Assembly (NCBI GenBank): GCA_035578175.1
Contig: JAQMRL010000012.1
Location: forward strand, 25,211,238 to 25,275,237
Reading direction: 5' to 3'
Length of the DNA stretch: 64,000 nucleotides
Source: Catonia carolina
Taxonomy: Eukaryota; Arthropoda; Insecta; Hemiptera; Achilidae
In this document: one piece after another, positions 1-10,870 of the stretch
How the letters are laid out: each line of letters opens with the position of its first letter
Position numbering within the stretch: position 1 is the first letter of the stretch
Made by a program: the position numbers and the translations under genes
Notes under the pieces: generated by a model
What the model saw: only the letters and a program-made list of their open reading frames with translations
Database searches by the model: none
Told to the model about the DNA's origin: nothing

Positions 1-76
1 TACATATATGAAGTAGAAACTTTTCTCGCACGTAGAATGAATCTTACATCTAATTAAAAGCATATAGATCTCGATT

Positions 77-472
77 CTGCCCATAACAGACAGGTAGAGT
101 GTCAAATTATTTACACTCAATCTGTTCGTTCCAGGGCTAAAATAAATAGTTCTGTTTCTTATCACATGGTCAGCCAATTAAATGACTGAATCATTTAACA
201 ACAGAAGAGGTAGAGGTGTAAAAGACACTAATCAGAGTTATCTCCTCTGAAAGTAATGAATTTTATTATACAGCCAGACCCTGTGGTGAATGAAGTGAAG
301 GTGTCATTTGCAGAGTGGAAAATATGTCCTTTTCAGAGGGCCCGGCATGCTGATAAGCATACTTTTTCCACTCAGTGAGGAAGGCAATGGTAAACCACCT
401 CACTCCTCGTTTTACTTAGTAAAACCTCTACAGGTTCAATCCAGCCTTTTGGCTGATGACCTAAACAACAAC
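77..472 (+). mobile_element. SINE-like retroposon with AAC tail, copy 1 (full length)
   Basis: A 396-bp unit that recurs at least six times in the window in both orientations. It starts with CTGCCCATAACAGAC and ends with GATGACCTAAACAACAAC, so the AAC-repeat tail marks the 3' end. It is flanked by a perfect 11-bp direct repeat, AGATCTCGATT, at 66-76 and 473-483, which is the footprint of LINE-type retroposition. No long ORF spans it and I see no convincing tRNA-like A/B box pair, although TTCGTTCCAGG near the 5' end faintly resembles a B box. It is non-coding and presumably mobilised in trans. The family is not one I can name. Confidence 0.8.
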
Positions 473-483
473 AGATCTCGATT

Positions 484-1786
484 GCAGGTTAATCCTCTTT
501 TTTTTATTTCTAGCATATATTCTAATTTCTTCATAACACTAACGTACAAAATAAATACACTGACCTTTTTTTTAAATCGATTATAAAAATACTAATCATA
601 TAGGCTATACATTAATTAGTTTGTAATATTAACAGGTAATAATAATTGGGGTATTTATTTTAAACGTTAACCCTTTATAGGCTTTGGTATGTTAACTTAC
701 CACTGGCAATAAGGTAAATTTTATTTAAAAATAAGCTATGCAGTTGAACCTTATTGGCATTTTATGGTGTTGTAGATGTTCTGTGTTAAGTAGGCTATCC
801 ACATTTTGAAATCAGCGCGCTGCGACCATTTTTTTATGATTTGCAAGAATGTGGTAACGATTCATAATAGCGTACACTACCGTTTTTTTTTGTTGTTACT
901 TTGTGTAGTACTTAGAAAATTCTAGTTTGTTACGGGAAAGCAAGCGATTATGCTAATATAAAGTTAAGATAAGTTATTCTACTCATCATTTTGTTATATA
1001 TAGTACTACAAATTGTTTTAATAAGCATTTTACCACTAAACATTATATGATTTCCATTTCAATAAACGTTCCTTGGTAAGTATACTAACCAGGGCTTAGC
1101 ATCAAAAAAAAAAGAAATAACTTACTGTTCTGACACTAGAAATACATTATTCAAGTCCCTGTACATAAAAATTTCACATTTCACAACATATATATTTTTC
1201 CTCCGTACTGCTGCCGTATATAGGGTTAACTTATTTATTTTTTGAAAAAGTGACTTAATTTCTGTTGTTTTTGTATTTGAATAAGGTATTAAGTTCATAA
1301 AAAATGTTTCACATTTATTTAAATATTCATAAATACAGCCAGTTACTTAATACAAGTTCAATTAAGGTACGGAAATCACAAGAATCTGCATTAAAGCTGG
1401 CCGAGAACTCCAAAATAGAGTACAAAACAATAGAAGTAAAAATTATTGTATGTTACTATGTGCAGTATGTCACTATTTCCTTATATCGAGAAACAGATTC
1501 GTTAAATAAAGGTTAATTTACAGGTAAGTTAATATGTCACGGTGCCATTAAAAAAATCGGTAAATCGAGGTTTTCAAAATATCGAGGTTTGGTGTTATCA
1601 AAGTTCCACTGTATATCATAGAAGGGTATACAGAAACACAAAATCCAGAAAACATTAAAAATAGTAAAAAACTTAATCACAACAGAATAGGCTACAAGAT
1701 ATGACGATAAGAGCCAATATCCCGACTGCACACTTTCCAGGTAGAAATGCTAATCACAGCAATACACTTTTTTCAAGTAACAATAA
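484..1786. other. AT-rich intergenic DNA, no gene seen
   Basis: No ORF in this stretch resembles a known protein. The 64- to 92-residue reading frames here are the lengths expected by chance. It is very AT-rich, with homopolymer runs. No tandem array or recognisable element was found. Confidence 0.5.
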
Positions 1787-2200
1787 TGTGACACTTACAT
1801 ATAAGATCCGTTTCGGGATCTGGCTGAATTAAATAATTAACACACTAACACACTAAAGATTAAAATTACAAGTTTTTATTACAACTAAGAATTACAATAA
1901 AATAAGTGACTAAAATCTACAAGTATATTACAATTAAATTATTTAATAAATAAAGTAATTTATAATTAACAAATACAAAAAAATTTAACCAATTTACTTA
2001 ATATTACTTACAAAATACAGAATGAACTTTAAACAATACAGAGTAACGTTGACCTTTCCTTACGTAACCGTTAAGCACTATATGATTCGCTTACTCAAAC
2101 ACAGACAAATCGAGACTGAGACTAGACCGTAAACAAACCGGTGCTTATATAGGTGGGCTAATGGAGAGTTCGAGAAAAGACAGAGATTTTCGATATAATA
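1787..2200 (-). promoter_or_regulatory. possible old LTR or promoter-like segment (minus strand)
   Basis: Read on the minus strand, a TATA-like CCTATATAAGCACCGG near 2140-2155 is followed by a leader and, about 280 bp on, a GTAATAAAAAC polyadenylation-like signal near 1877-1887, then GATCCCGAAACGGATC near 1806-1821. TATA, transcribed stretch and AATAAA in that order resemble U3-R-U5 of a solo LTR. I could not find matching TG/CA ends or a target-site duplication. A unique promoter or chance is equally possible. Confidence 0.25.
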
Positions 2201-2833
2201 ATAAAATACAGAATCCTTCTGACGGCTTCTGATAAATCGTAACAACTGTAAACAAATTTTAATTGAATAGAAGGTGTTACGAAAAAGCCTCTTAATACCC
2301 GTACAACAACAAACCTGTACTACTTGTACTATAAAAGATCATTTGTATTACACATAATATTTCTAACTATTTCTCGGTACCAGGTTTTACCTAATTATCT
2401 CATGTTAACCATGTCTAGACTAACGTTACAGTATTATTTGTATAGATAACATTTACGCAACGTGCAGTGGCTAAAAACGAACAGTTTATTAGAATAACAA
2501 TTAAGAAAAATAAGGTTTAAGAAAATTATTATCCGTCCTACGAGTAGTTGAGACGCTAGAGTTTTCTGGCTAGACAAGGTCCGATTGGTTATTTGTTAAG
2601 AAGTAAAATAAGAGTATTAGCCATAAAATTTAATTAACCCTAGAACGGCCAAGCTCCCGCGCGTAACATGGATTGCCAAGAGGGGCGGTTCCTTGAACCC
2701 ACGGATCAATTCCTCGAATTCCTCTAATTACTTGGGTTTGGTAGGTTGTGGGTTTGGTAAATCAATAAATCATAATTTCTTTTAGTAAAAAATATATATT
2801 TGTATAATACAATATAAAAATTATTGTTATACA
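2201..2833. other. intergenic DNA, no gene seen
   Basis: No coding signal. A GC-richer patch lies near 2640-2700 (CCGCGCGTAACATGG) in AT-rich surroundings. A GTGGGTTCGAGGAACAC patch near 3962 resembles parts of it on the other strand, so both may be scraps of one repeat. Confidence 0.4.
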
Positions 2834-3232
2834 ATGTTGTTGTTGTTTTTTTAGGTCAACAGCCGAAAGGCTGGTAAGAAACTTAGAGGTTACACTAAAT
2901 AAAAACGAGGGAGAGGTGGTTCATTATTGCCTTCCTCACCGAGGTGAAACAGTATGCTCATCAGCATACCCGGTCTGCGAAAAACATCTAGTTTCCACTC
3001 TGAAAAAAACACCTTCGCTTCATTTACCACAGAGTTTGGCTGTATAGTCAAATTACTCGCAGAGGAGATAGCTCTGACTAGTGTCTTTCACACCTTTACC
3101 TCTTCTGTTTTTAAACATTTCAGTCGTCTAATTCCCTGACTACGTGATAAAAATACAGAACTATTTTTTGTAGCCCTGGTTCCAACAGAAAAAGTACAAT
3201 TAATTTAACACTCCAATTGTCCGTTATGGATA
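2834..3232 (-). mobile_element. SINE-like retroposon with AAC tail, copy 2
   Basis: A full-length but diverged copy of the unit at 77-472, in reverse orientation. The tail appears as GTTGTTGTTG at the left edge, followed by AGGTCAACAGCCGAAAGGCTGG. The 5' end reads GTCCGTTATGGATA at the right edge. Divergence is clearly higher than in the 5.7 kb copy and I found no clean target-site duplication, so it is an older insertion. Confidence 0.7.
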
Positions 3233-4914
3233 ATAACTATACAGTATTTATTATACATAGGTATGTTTCAATAATATTTTCATTAAAAAAGGTTATTTAA
3301 AAAAAAGTTAATCTGTGATGCTGTTTACAGCAGAGCATTCATAGCAAAATATTTTTTTTTTTTGTTAACGTTTATTGCAAACACGTTTTTTTATAAATTT
3401 TTCACAATATTGCTTTACTTTCGATAGATTTGAATATTTAATTTTTTTTGGCAGATACATCTCGTGACCACGACAAAAAACAACCAAGCCTCTCTGACTC
3501 TTCATGTGCAGGCTGATAATGTTTATATTATAAAACCATTGTTTATTTACCTGTCGACTAGACAGGCAAACAAACAAATATTATTTGTTGTTCTAAAAAG
3601 GGGAAAGGAGTGATGCCAACCCTAAAGTATTAAATATGCGATAAAAGCGGGTGGTCAATGAAACTGAATTTTTATATGAATAAATATTGACTCTAAATTG
3701 AATAATATACTAGTCATTACATGAATACAATAAAATTTCATGTTTAAATAGAAGTAGTATAAAAAGCAAAAAGGTATCAGGTATGGCCACATGGAAGTCG
3801 ATCGAACCCACAAGTCATTTTTTGTATATAAATACGTATAAAACGTAAATTATTTTTGAAAATTATTAATTTGTATTCATAGAGTATTTATTCATAGAAT
3901 AAAGTTTAGAGTATTGTATTCATAGAATAAAGAACAATCAAATTTTTTCAGATTAATGAAGTGTGGGTTCGAGGAACACAACCCCTTGGGTTAAATCAAT
4001 GACGAAAAAATACAGATTAAATTGTTAAATGGTATAATATTTTATAATCCACTAAATATATTTTGATAATAGACCTAACGGTTAGTAATTAATTGATAAC
4101 GGAAAAGAACCCCTTCAGTTTTTTTTTTAATAAATCGGCTTACAGAAAGCAAATGATTAACGACGTATAGACCTATTGAAAAATAAATAATAAATTTAGT
4201 TGTAAATACGGACGTGGACGATCCACAATATAATAAGTTAAAATAGAAAAGTATAGATTCATAAAAATGGAGTTAGATAAAGACAGAAACATTCGATTAA
4301 TCAATAAAAAAGACAAAGTTAATATATTATATATATTTTTTTTTTGTGAAAATGAATGAACAAAATAAAAAAAAAATATATATATATAGATGATAGAGTT
4401 GAGTATAAAACGATTTTAACCCACTTGAGAAAATTGCGGCGTTGAAATACCCAATTTTCTCTCCCTTTAACTCATTTCCCGATTTATTATTATTTTTTTT
4501 ACACATCATCCAAGCGTAGGAAGATAATTTTTGTCTTATCTACGATTTATTTTTAACTTGAGTTTGTTTTCAATAGTAGGTTCACATGTCGTTAGATTTG
4601 ATTGATTATACCTAAGTAGGACATTGTATGATTAATAACGTATTTATTTTGTTATTTAAGAATTAGTGTTTTGTGATTGTATATTTTTTGTTCCTAAAAC
4701 GACAATTTAATGATATATTACATGTAATTATTGTGACAGATTATCTACTGTAAAATATGTGTTTTCTGTTTTAAATAATATTATACCAAAACTTATCTAA
4801 TTTTTTACAGATAAATTTTCATCTTATAAATCTATATTACGTTAGCGTAGTTTTTAACCCTCCGTGTGTCTGAATACAGTACTGATATCTAAAGGGATGT
4901 ATTTTTTTCTTTTG
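3233..4914. other. AT-rich intergenic DNA, no gene seen
   Basis: No supportable gene. It contains poly-T and poly-A runs and a short AT dinucleotide stretch near 4325-4390. Reading frames of 60-70 codons here show no recognisable motif. Confidence 0.45.
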
Positions 4915-5025
4915 GTTTGACGTCTAACTGTTCTGCAATTACTGCTAATGCAGACGGTGAAGGATGAAATGATTTTTCTAACGTATGAAAATATGCCGTA
5001 CCTGAATGGGATGCGAACCCATTTA
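4915..5025 (-). mobile_element. tRNA-derived SINE fragment (family of the 32.4 kb copy)
   Basis: The stretch GAAGGATGAAATGATTTTTC ... ACGTATGAAAATATGCCGTACC ... TGAATGGGATGCGAACCCA matches, on the same strand, the B-box and post-tRNA part of the well preserved SINE at 32414-32610. GGGATGCGAACCCA is the reverse complement of a degraded pol III B box. The tRNA 5' half and the tail are missing, so this is a truncated, old copy. Confidence 0.6.
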
Positions 5026-5131
5026 AAGGGATGTAGGTAATTTGAGATTACCTACATAAAAGTAAATCATAGAAACCTAAATATTGTGATATAAAAAATT
5101 TAGCGTGTAATAATACAAGAAAAAATATTGT

Positions 5132-5310
5132 TTTTTTTCTTTACTTCCGCTACATGAATATGAAGGGAACGAAGGTATTGTTTCCATGTTGATTTTTCGA
5201 AATCAAGTTTTTATCAGATATATACGTTTTCCGGCCCCCTGAAACCCGAAACACACGGTTTTAGCGATCAGACTTGTTGATGCACGCACACGTGTAGGTG
5301 TTTCTGTGTT
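5132..5310 (+). repeat. Rep-A, 5' end fragment
   Basis: It begins with a variant of the Rep-A 5' end (TTTCTTTACTTCCGCTACAT) and runs through the diagnostic segments TCGAAATCAAGTTTTTATCAG, CCGGCCCCCTGAAACCCGAA and TTTTAGCGATC. It then stops abruptly at GC-rich LTR-derived sequence. Only about the first fifth of the repeat is present. Confidence 0.6.
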
Positions 5311-5384
5311 CACGTATATATTGTCGCCGACCGGGGCCGATGACACGTGGCCAAACCGTGCCTGCAAAGATGGGTGCAACGCGG

Positions 5385-5460
5385 TGTCTGAAGGGTGACG
5401 GCTCGGCTACCGGGTTCAGCCCTAGCCTTCCCTCAACGGCAGTTGGGTAGTATGCAACTT
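5385..5460 (-). repeat. fragment of the CpG-rich LTR family
   Basis: The stretch around GACGGCTCGGCTACCGGGTT and CCTAGCCTTCCCTCAACGGC is nearly collinear with the interior of the solo LTR at 35963-36865 (there near 36405-36450). Translated on the minus strand both give EGRLGLNP followed by V or I and AEPS, but this is shared DNA, not evidence of a protein. It is an orphan internal piece of the LTR. Confidence 0.6.
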
Positions 5461-5659
5461 GGGCAGTATGCAGTTGGGTAGTACCTGCATCAGTATCGAG
5501 TACTATTAGTACTCGATACAAGCCCGACCATCCTAAACGACGTCCTAAAACTATTTTTTCAATTTTTTATTTCATTTGTTCAGTAGCTGTTAATATCATG
5601 CAGTCGAGGGAATTCTGCATGTTCCTTTTTTTACTTTATTTCTGAATTGAGAACTATAC

Positions 5660-6056
5660 AGTTGTTGTTTAGGTCATCAGCCAAAAGGCTGGTTTGAACC
5701 TGTAGAGGTTTTACCAAGTAAAACGAGGAGTGAGGTGGTTTACCATGCCTTCCTCACTGAGTGGAAAAGTACGCTTATCAGCATGCCGGGCCCTCTGAAA
5801 AGCACATATTTTTCACTCTGCAAATGACATCTTCACTTCATTCACCACAGGGTCTGGCTGTATAATGAAATTCATTATTTTCAGAGGAGATAACTCTGAT
5901 TAGTGTCTTTTACACCTCTACCTCTTCTGTTGTTAAATGATTCAGTCATTTAATTGGCTGACCATGTGATAAGAAACAGAACTATTTATTTTAGCCCTGC
6001 AACGAACAGATTGAGTGTAAATAATTTGACACTCTACCTGTCTGTTATGGGCAGCA
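5660..6056 (-). mobile_element. SINE-like retroposon with AAC tail, copy 3 (full length)
   Basis: The best preserved reverse-orientation copy of the 396-bp unit, running from GTTGTTGTTTAGG (tail) to CTGTTATGGGCAGCA (5' end). An 8-bp direct repeat, AACTATAC, flanks it at 5652-5659 and 6057-6064. It is very close in sequence to copy 1 at 77-472, so the two are probably products of the same recent source. Confidence 0.8.
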
Positions 6057-6064
6057 AACTATAC

Positions 6065-6927
6065 TACAAAACCATATTACCGCCAAGTGTGGTGATACGT
6101 ACAGAAACAAAATTACATGGATAACATGATTAAACGATGGAACGATTAATTTCAGTTTATTGAATTCATTTTTAATTTTTGTGTGTGAAAAAGTATTTTA
6201 AAATTAATTAAATTCAAATTTCCTTGAAGTTTTTTTGTAAAACTTAAAGTCATTAGATCGTTTTTTATTTCATTAAAAGTTTGTCATTGTTTCTTATTTC
6301 TGTGTTTGTCATTTGCAACTAGATTTTTAGTTGCTAGTGCGAAAAGCTATCATCTTTTTTTACACTAGCAGGCGTTTTTAATGATTGCCTATTGTTTATT
6401 TTTTCACATTTTTTATTTCAACGCGTGGCTTTGACAATTTATTTGACAATGTCTAGAAACAATCAATTCAAATTTAAAGCAATATTTTTTAAGCCTATCT
6501 TTGCCCACATTTTCGATACTTAAAATTACTTTCGCTAAACTCCTGGCCAAATTCCCATTTATAAAATATCATGCCCACTGGTCATTATACGGCTTACATG
6601 CTAAATGAAACTGAATTACTAAGCTTGGTTTTTCTAAAATGTTGGCAACTTCTTCGCAAACTAAGTCGCGCATGTTAGCGTCTCTATATTATAATCTTGA
6701 ACAGTCCTACAACCCGGGTTGTCAATTGTCAATTTGTTTATTGGGTTTATTGGTTTAGTAATTTTGACAGCGTTTTACCAATGCAACAGCAGTGCACATG
6801 CGTGAACCGAGCTACGTTAGCGACGCTACGAATGCAGGAGTAGCCAGATATACACGTATTACGTAGCTCGAGTCACACGACGCGCCGCTACGCTGGTCTG
6901 AAATGCACCATTAGATTACAATACATG
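6065..6927. other. intergenic DNA, no gene seen
   Basis: No coding signal. The last 250 bases are noticeably richer in CpG (for example GTAGCTCGAGTCACACGACG near 6861-6880) than the AT-rich DNA to the left. They lead into the inverted-repeat element that carries the THAP ORF. Confidence 0.4.
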
Positions 6928-8460
6928 ATACGTCCGTGACGTCGTTCAAGCCAGGACTGCATATATTAGGGCTGGGTCATTCTTTTGTAATTGTACGGTG
7001 CCGACTAATGCACCAGGCGATTGAAGCTGACGTCTCCCGCATACATCGAATTTTCAAGGTTATTGAAATGTACATATACAGGTGGTAATCTGTTCACATA
7101 ATAACACTATTACAGTCCTGCATCAACGGTAGTCGAGATAATTTAAGTTACTGTGTGTTATTGTGAAATTCGAATTTTTGTACGTACAGTTTTATTATAG
7201 GCCTTTTAGTGAATATATCTAAAAAATTGTGACATTCTTTAATTTAAAACTCTAACTGAACGGACAAAAACAAATTTTTATCAGGTGTTGCATGTGTTAT
7301 TATTTATAGTTTTAGTTATTATTTGTTATATGCACAAGTTATTATTTTTGGTCTAGTATTAAACCAAATGGCTTATTAGTGAAATACCGAAAAAAACAAT
7401 GGTGATTTGTGCAGTAGCCACGTGTAAAAACGATTCCAGGAAAAGAAAAAACGAATTATGTCACGGATTCCGTAAAGACGAAAGTTTAAAAAATCAGTGG
7501 TTAGCAAAATGCAAGAGAGCTGATGACTTGAGTGTCAAAAATGCGTCTGCGTGCAGTGATCATTTTCACGATTCCGATTACGACGATGATATGAGAAATA
7601 GACTTCTTGGGCTTCCGGAGAAAACATATTGAAAATGTCAGCTGTCTTATGCTTGTAAAAACCCATCATCACCTACTGATTATAATTGAGAAACTGTTAG
7701 ATCCGAACGACTTCTTAAACGAAGTACTTTATTCTCAGCTGTAGAGCATTTACATAAATAAAGTCCAAAAAAATCTAGAGCTGACCAGAATTCTTTGAAT
7801 GAAATTCCTGTAACTGCCAATTTTTTTCATGTAATATTGTGCAGTTTTTAGAAATAGTATTAATCATTTAAAATATCAGGTTAACATAATTATCAAAGAC
7901 GTTAAAACAAGCGAAGGCAATAAAAACTGACTACAAGAAAAAATCAAAGAAGGAAATGATAAATATAAAGTTATTTTAAACTAAAAATCCACAATAAGAA
8001 TTCATTATCAAAAATATTTAATGAAAATCAAATTAAAGTGTTAAGTTGTGTTAAGAGACAAATAATGTGGACAGCAGAAGACAAATCAAAGGGCGTTACG
8101 ATATGAGCCATATCACGAAAATGTAACCATTACTGGAGAAATACGCTAAATTACTCTTTACCATCTTCCAGTACTTTAAAGAGATAGTGTAATGTTTTAA
8201 TTTGTAAGTTTAAGTTTCAATATAAGCTGTATGTTGTAATTGTTGAAGTAAATTAAATATTAGAGCAAGTATTTAGCGGGTCCTTTACTTCCTGGTATTG
8301 TATGCAGGACTAATATAGCAAGATGTATGCAAGATACATTGATTATAGCAAGATGTATGCAAGATACGTTACAGCTCTCCCCACCACAATACAAAATTTC
8401 AAACGCTATGAGCCAGCCCTAGTATTTATAGTCCTGGTTCAAGCGACGTTACGCCAATAT
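6928..8460 (+). mobile_element. possible THAP-carrying TIR element (P-superfamily-like remnant)
   Basis: Imperfect inverted repeats bracket the THAP ORF. On the left (about 6933-6980) is CCAGGACTGCATATATTAGG followed by GCTGGGTCAT. On the right (about 8408-8455) the reverse complement reads CCAGGACTATAAATACTAGG followed by GCTGGCTCAT. By eye about 38 of 46 positions match. Inner AGTCCTGCAT motifs occur at about 7114 and, inverted, at about 8303. THAP DNA-binding domains are typical of P-element-type transposases, which have inverted ends and 8-bp duplications. I could not find a matching 8-bp duplication, and no RNase H-like transposase core remains, so superfamily and exact ends are uncertain. 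Confidence 0.45.
7399..7632 (+). pseudogene. THAP-type zinc finger domain ORF
   Basis: A 77-residue ORF that is essentially one complete THAP domain. It has the opening MVICAVATCKN (C4, C9), a conserved Trp in the NQWLAKC segment, the CSDHF Cys-x2-His-Phe signature near residue 52, and a closing LLGLP motif. THAP domains are C2CH zinc fingers that bind DNA in P-element transposases and in domesticated THAP proteins. The ATG at 7399 gives the canonical short N-terminus. The frame stops right after the domain, where a transposase would continue, and the DNA beyond has stops in all frames. It could be a first exon with a splice I cannot see, but between inverted repeats it more likely is a decayed transposase. 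The domain call is firm; whether it is expressed is open. Confidence 0.7.
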
Positions 8461-8474
8461 GAAACAAACTTAAG

Positions 8475-9263
8475 TGTGTGTGTGTGTGTGTGTGCACGTG
8501 CGCGTGCGTGTTAAAAAGAGAGAGGGTGAGAAACAGAAAGAGTGCAAGTGCATGTGCGAGTGTTTATAACAAAACCTCTGGAGAACGGAATAGCTTATGA
8601 AATTGAAAGTTAAACTTAGGTTAGGTATCACAAGGGACCCGATGCGGACATTTTCATCAAATCCGGACAACCGGAAGTTGTGGTTTATACGTGCCATTTT
8701 TTCATTTTTTGTGACTTTCTCAAAAACGGTTCCCATGATTTTTTTTAAATCGCCTCTATTACTACATTTTTATGCTCTACATGACAGGATAAGCGCGAAG
8801 AACTTCAGGGTAAATTTCATGTCTACCTGATATTCTGGAGAAGTTTGTGTTGTCTTAGTATGGATGATTACGGCCTTAATATACATCCTAAGGTAAAAGT
8901 GGATTTGGTTAGGATATTTAACATTAAAAAATCTAAGACTTTTACTTTCTACAACGTTTAGTTTAGCGATTTTTTGAAATTTTCTCATCAAAACCGGAAA
9001 AGAATGGAATTTTTAATATTGCAGCCTTATTATGAATTTTATGACAAAATGTATAAATCGGTTAAAGAAAATGAAGAAATCTACATCTTTCAGTTTATGC
9101 ATTTTCTTCTATAGAACCTAGTTTAGCGTCGATTAGTGTTCTCCTTTATTTTTACGGCGAGCAGAGTTTGATTTTCATTTTTTATTATTAAATAATCATT
9201 AAAATTAGTTTATGTTTTTCATTTTACAAATTTTTTAATGATTAAACACAAAGAAAATCGTGT
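8475..9263 (+). repeat. Rep-A copy (5'-truncated)
   Basis: It starts in a (TG)n microsatellite at 8475-8497 that expands the GTGTGTGT patch of Rep-A. It then follows the family order: GAGAACGGAATAGC, CAAGGGACCCGATGCGGACA, TTTTTTTTAAATCGCCTC, two rounds of a CTACAAC ... TAGTTTAGCG subrepeat, and the 3' end near AAAGAAAATCGTGTG. Three chance ORFs of 63-88 codons overlap it and should be ignored. Confidence 0.7.
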
Positions 9264-10019
9264 GCGTGTTTCACACTAAATGTTTTAATATTTGTTTCTG
9301 CAGCCAGCATTAAACCTACACTAAGCGCGAGCGAAATTTTTGGTTGGATAAACAAAACATAATACTGAATGAAGATTATTAAGAAAGTTATAACGTTTTG
9401 CCGTGAGGTTATTATTATTTTTTTATAGGTACGCCACTATCTTCCCACATACCTTCGTATGAGGTATTCTAACCTACATACTGAACGACTCGGTTCCATA
9501 AATAATGTCAAGCTTATATGATTAAATTTTTAAAAGAGTAATCCCTCATCGTGCGCCATAATTCATAGCACATAAGACCAAACGAGAACATTAAACATTT
9601 TTATAACTTGCTTCTCCAGTTTGGCGTATATATCAAAAAACCATTACACAATAATAATATTCCCCGTCTTACAGTTTTTTTATAAGAATCATATGCATGA
9701 GTTTTCATGGCATGATAATACTCCGTTCTCTTTTCCAACAATGGTTATCGATTTATTTCATAAAATTTACATCAATTGGGTTTCTAAAACCTCGATAATA
9801 CGCATCCGTCATGTACAGTCAGTATTGGAGGAAGATTAAGATATTATGAACTTTTCATTAAAGAGGGCTTAAGAGCGCGATATACCGTGATATTTATGAA
9901 AAAGTGTATAATCGGTAGTTTTGAATGTTTTAAAGAATGAGGATGAAGAAAAGTAATGAACAATTAGTTGAAAAGTTATGAGGAAAAGTATGTAAAGAAG
10001 ATATATGAGTAGTGGTACG
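9264..10019. other. intergenic DNA, no gene seen
   Basis: AT-rich with no recognisable coding sequence. The 72-codon frame at 9621-9839 has no motif and a composition typical of random AT-rich DNA. Confidence 0.4.
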
Positions 10020-10870
10020 AGAGGAAGTAAAAGGTGATGAAGAGAATTGAATGGACTAAACGTGGAATAAGAAGAAGAAAGAGCTGGAGAAAAGAAGAAC
10101 AAGAAGGAAGAGAAGTAACAGGCAAAAGATAAGTCGAAGGAGGAGATTAAATAAAGTAAGAGAGGATGTAGTTGAAGGGGAGAAAGAGGAATAGGAAAGG
10201 AGGTAGAAGTAGGAAATGTAAGAATAGAACGAGAATAGCCAGGGGCAGGATAAGTAGCAAATATTGTAGATGCAGAAGGAGAACAACCAGAAACAAGAGA
10301 CGGAAAAAGAACAGGAGTTGGAGAAGGAAGAGAAGAAGGAGAAGAAGTAGGAAATGTTGTAGGGTAAAAAAGAGAAGGAGAATAAGGGGACGAAATAAGA
10401 GAAACAGAAGTAAAAACCAGCGAAGAAGAACTAGAAATAAGAGAAATAATGAAGCAAAAGATGTGGAAAGAAAAAAGAAGCAGAAGAAACAGGCGATGTC
10501 GAAGAAGACTGAAAATAAGATGAAAAAGCAGCATAAAAAAGTGAAGTTGTAAGTGTAGAAAAAGATTAAGCCGAAAAAGCAGAAACAGGAAAAGATTAGC
10601 TGAAACAAGATAAGCAGAAGAATAAACTGCAGGAAAAGAATTGAGAGCAAGAGAAGGAGAAAGGCATGTGATATAAGAAAAGAAAGAAAAGTAGAATATG
10701 TTGAAGAAGAAGAAGAAAAAAGAAAAGGAGAAACAGCAGGAGATAAAGATGCAGAAGGCGAAGAAGCAGAATGAAGGAGGAGAAGCGGAAAGAAGGGACA
10801 CAGAAATAGGAGAAGAAGAACCAGGAACAAGTAATGGAGAAGCATGAGATGTTGAAGGAGAAGGAAAAAC
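10020..10870 (+). repeat. purine-rich (GAA/GAAG) degenerate tract
   Basis: About 850 bases in which the plus strand is almost all A and G, built from degenerate AGAAGAA and GGAGAAG words with no fixed period. It opens long frames on both strands: up to 310 codons of Ser/Leu/Phe on the minus strand and an Arg/Lys-rich 126-codon frame on the plus strand. These are by-products of composition, not genes. Such homopurine tracts can form triplex (H-DNA) structures. A similar tract lies at 30715-31165. Confidence 0.8.

Noticed and set aside
1787..2640. A confident solo LTR call at ~1.8-2.6 kb
   Set aside because: TATA and AATAAA are suitably ordered but no matching TG/CA inverted ends or target duplication were found, so it is kept only as a low-confidence promoter-like segment.
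5261..5521. 86-codon minus-strand ORF
   Set aside because: It spans the join of a Rep-A scrap and an LTR scrap; its one similarity (EGRLGLNP) is to translated LTR DNA.
9869..10845. Long Ser/Leu/Phe-rich frames (310 and 232 codons) and an Arg/Lys-rich 126-codon frame
   Set aside because: They lie in a homopurine tract where stop codons are rare on both strands; residue content is what the A/G composition dictates, with no domain or conserved motif.
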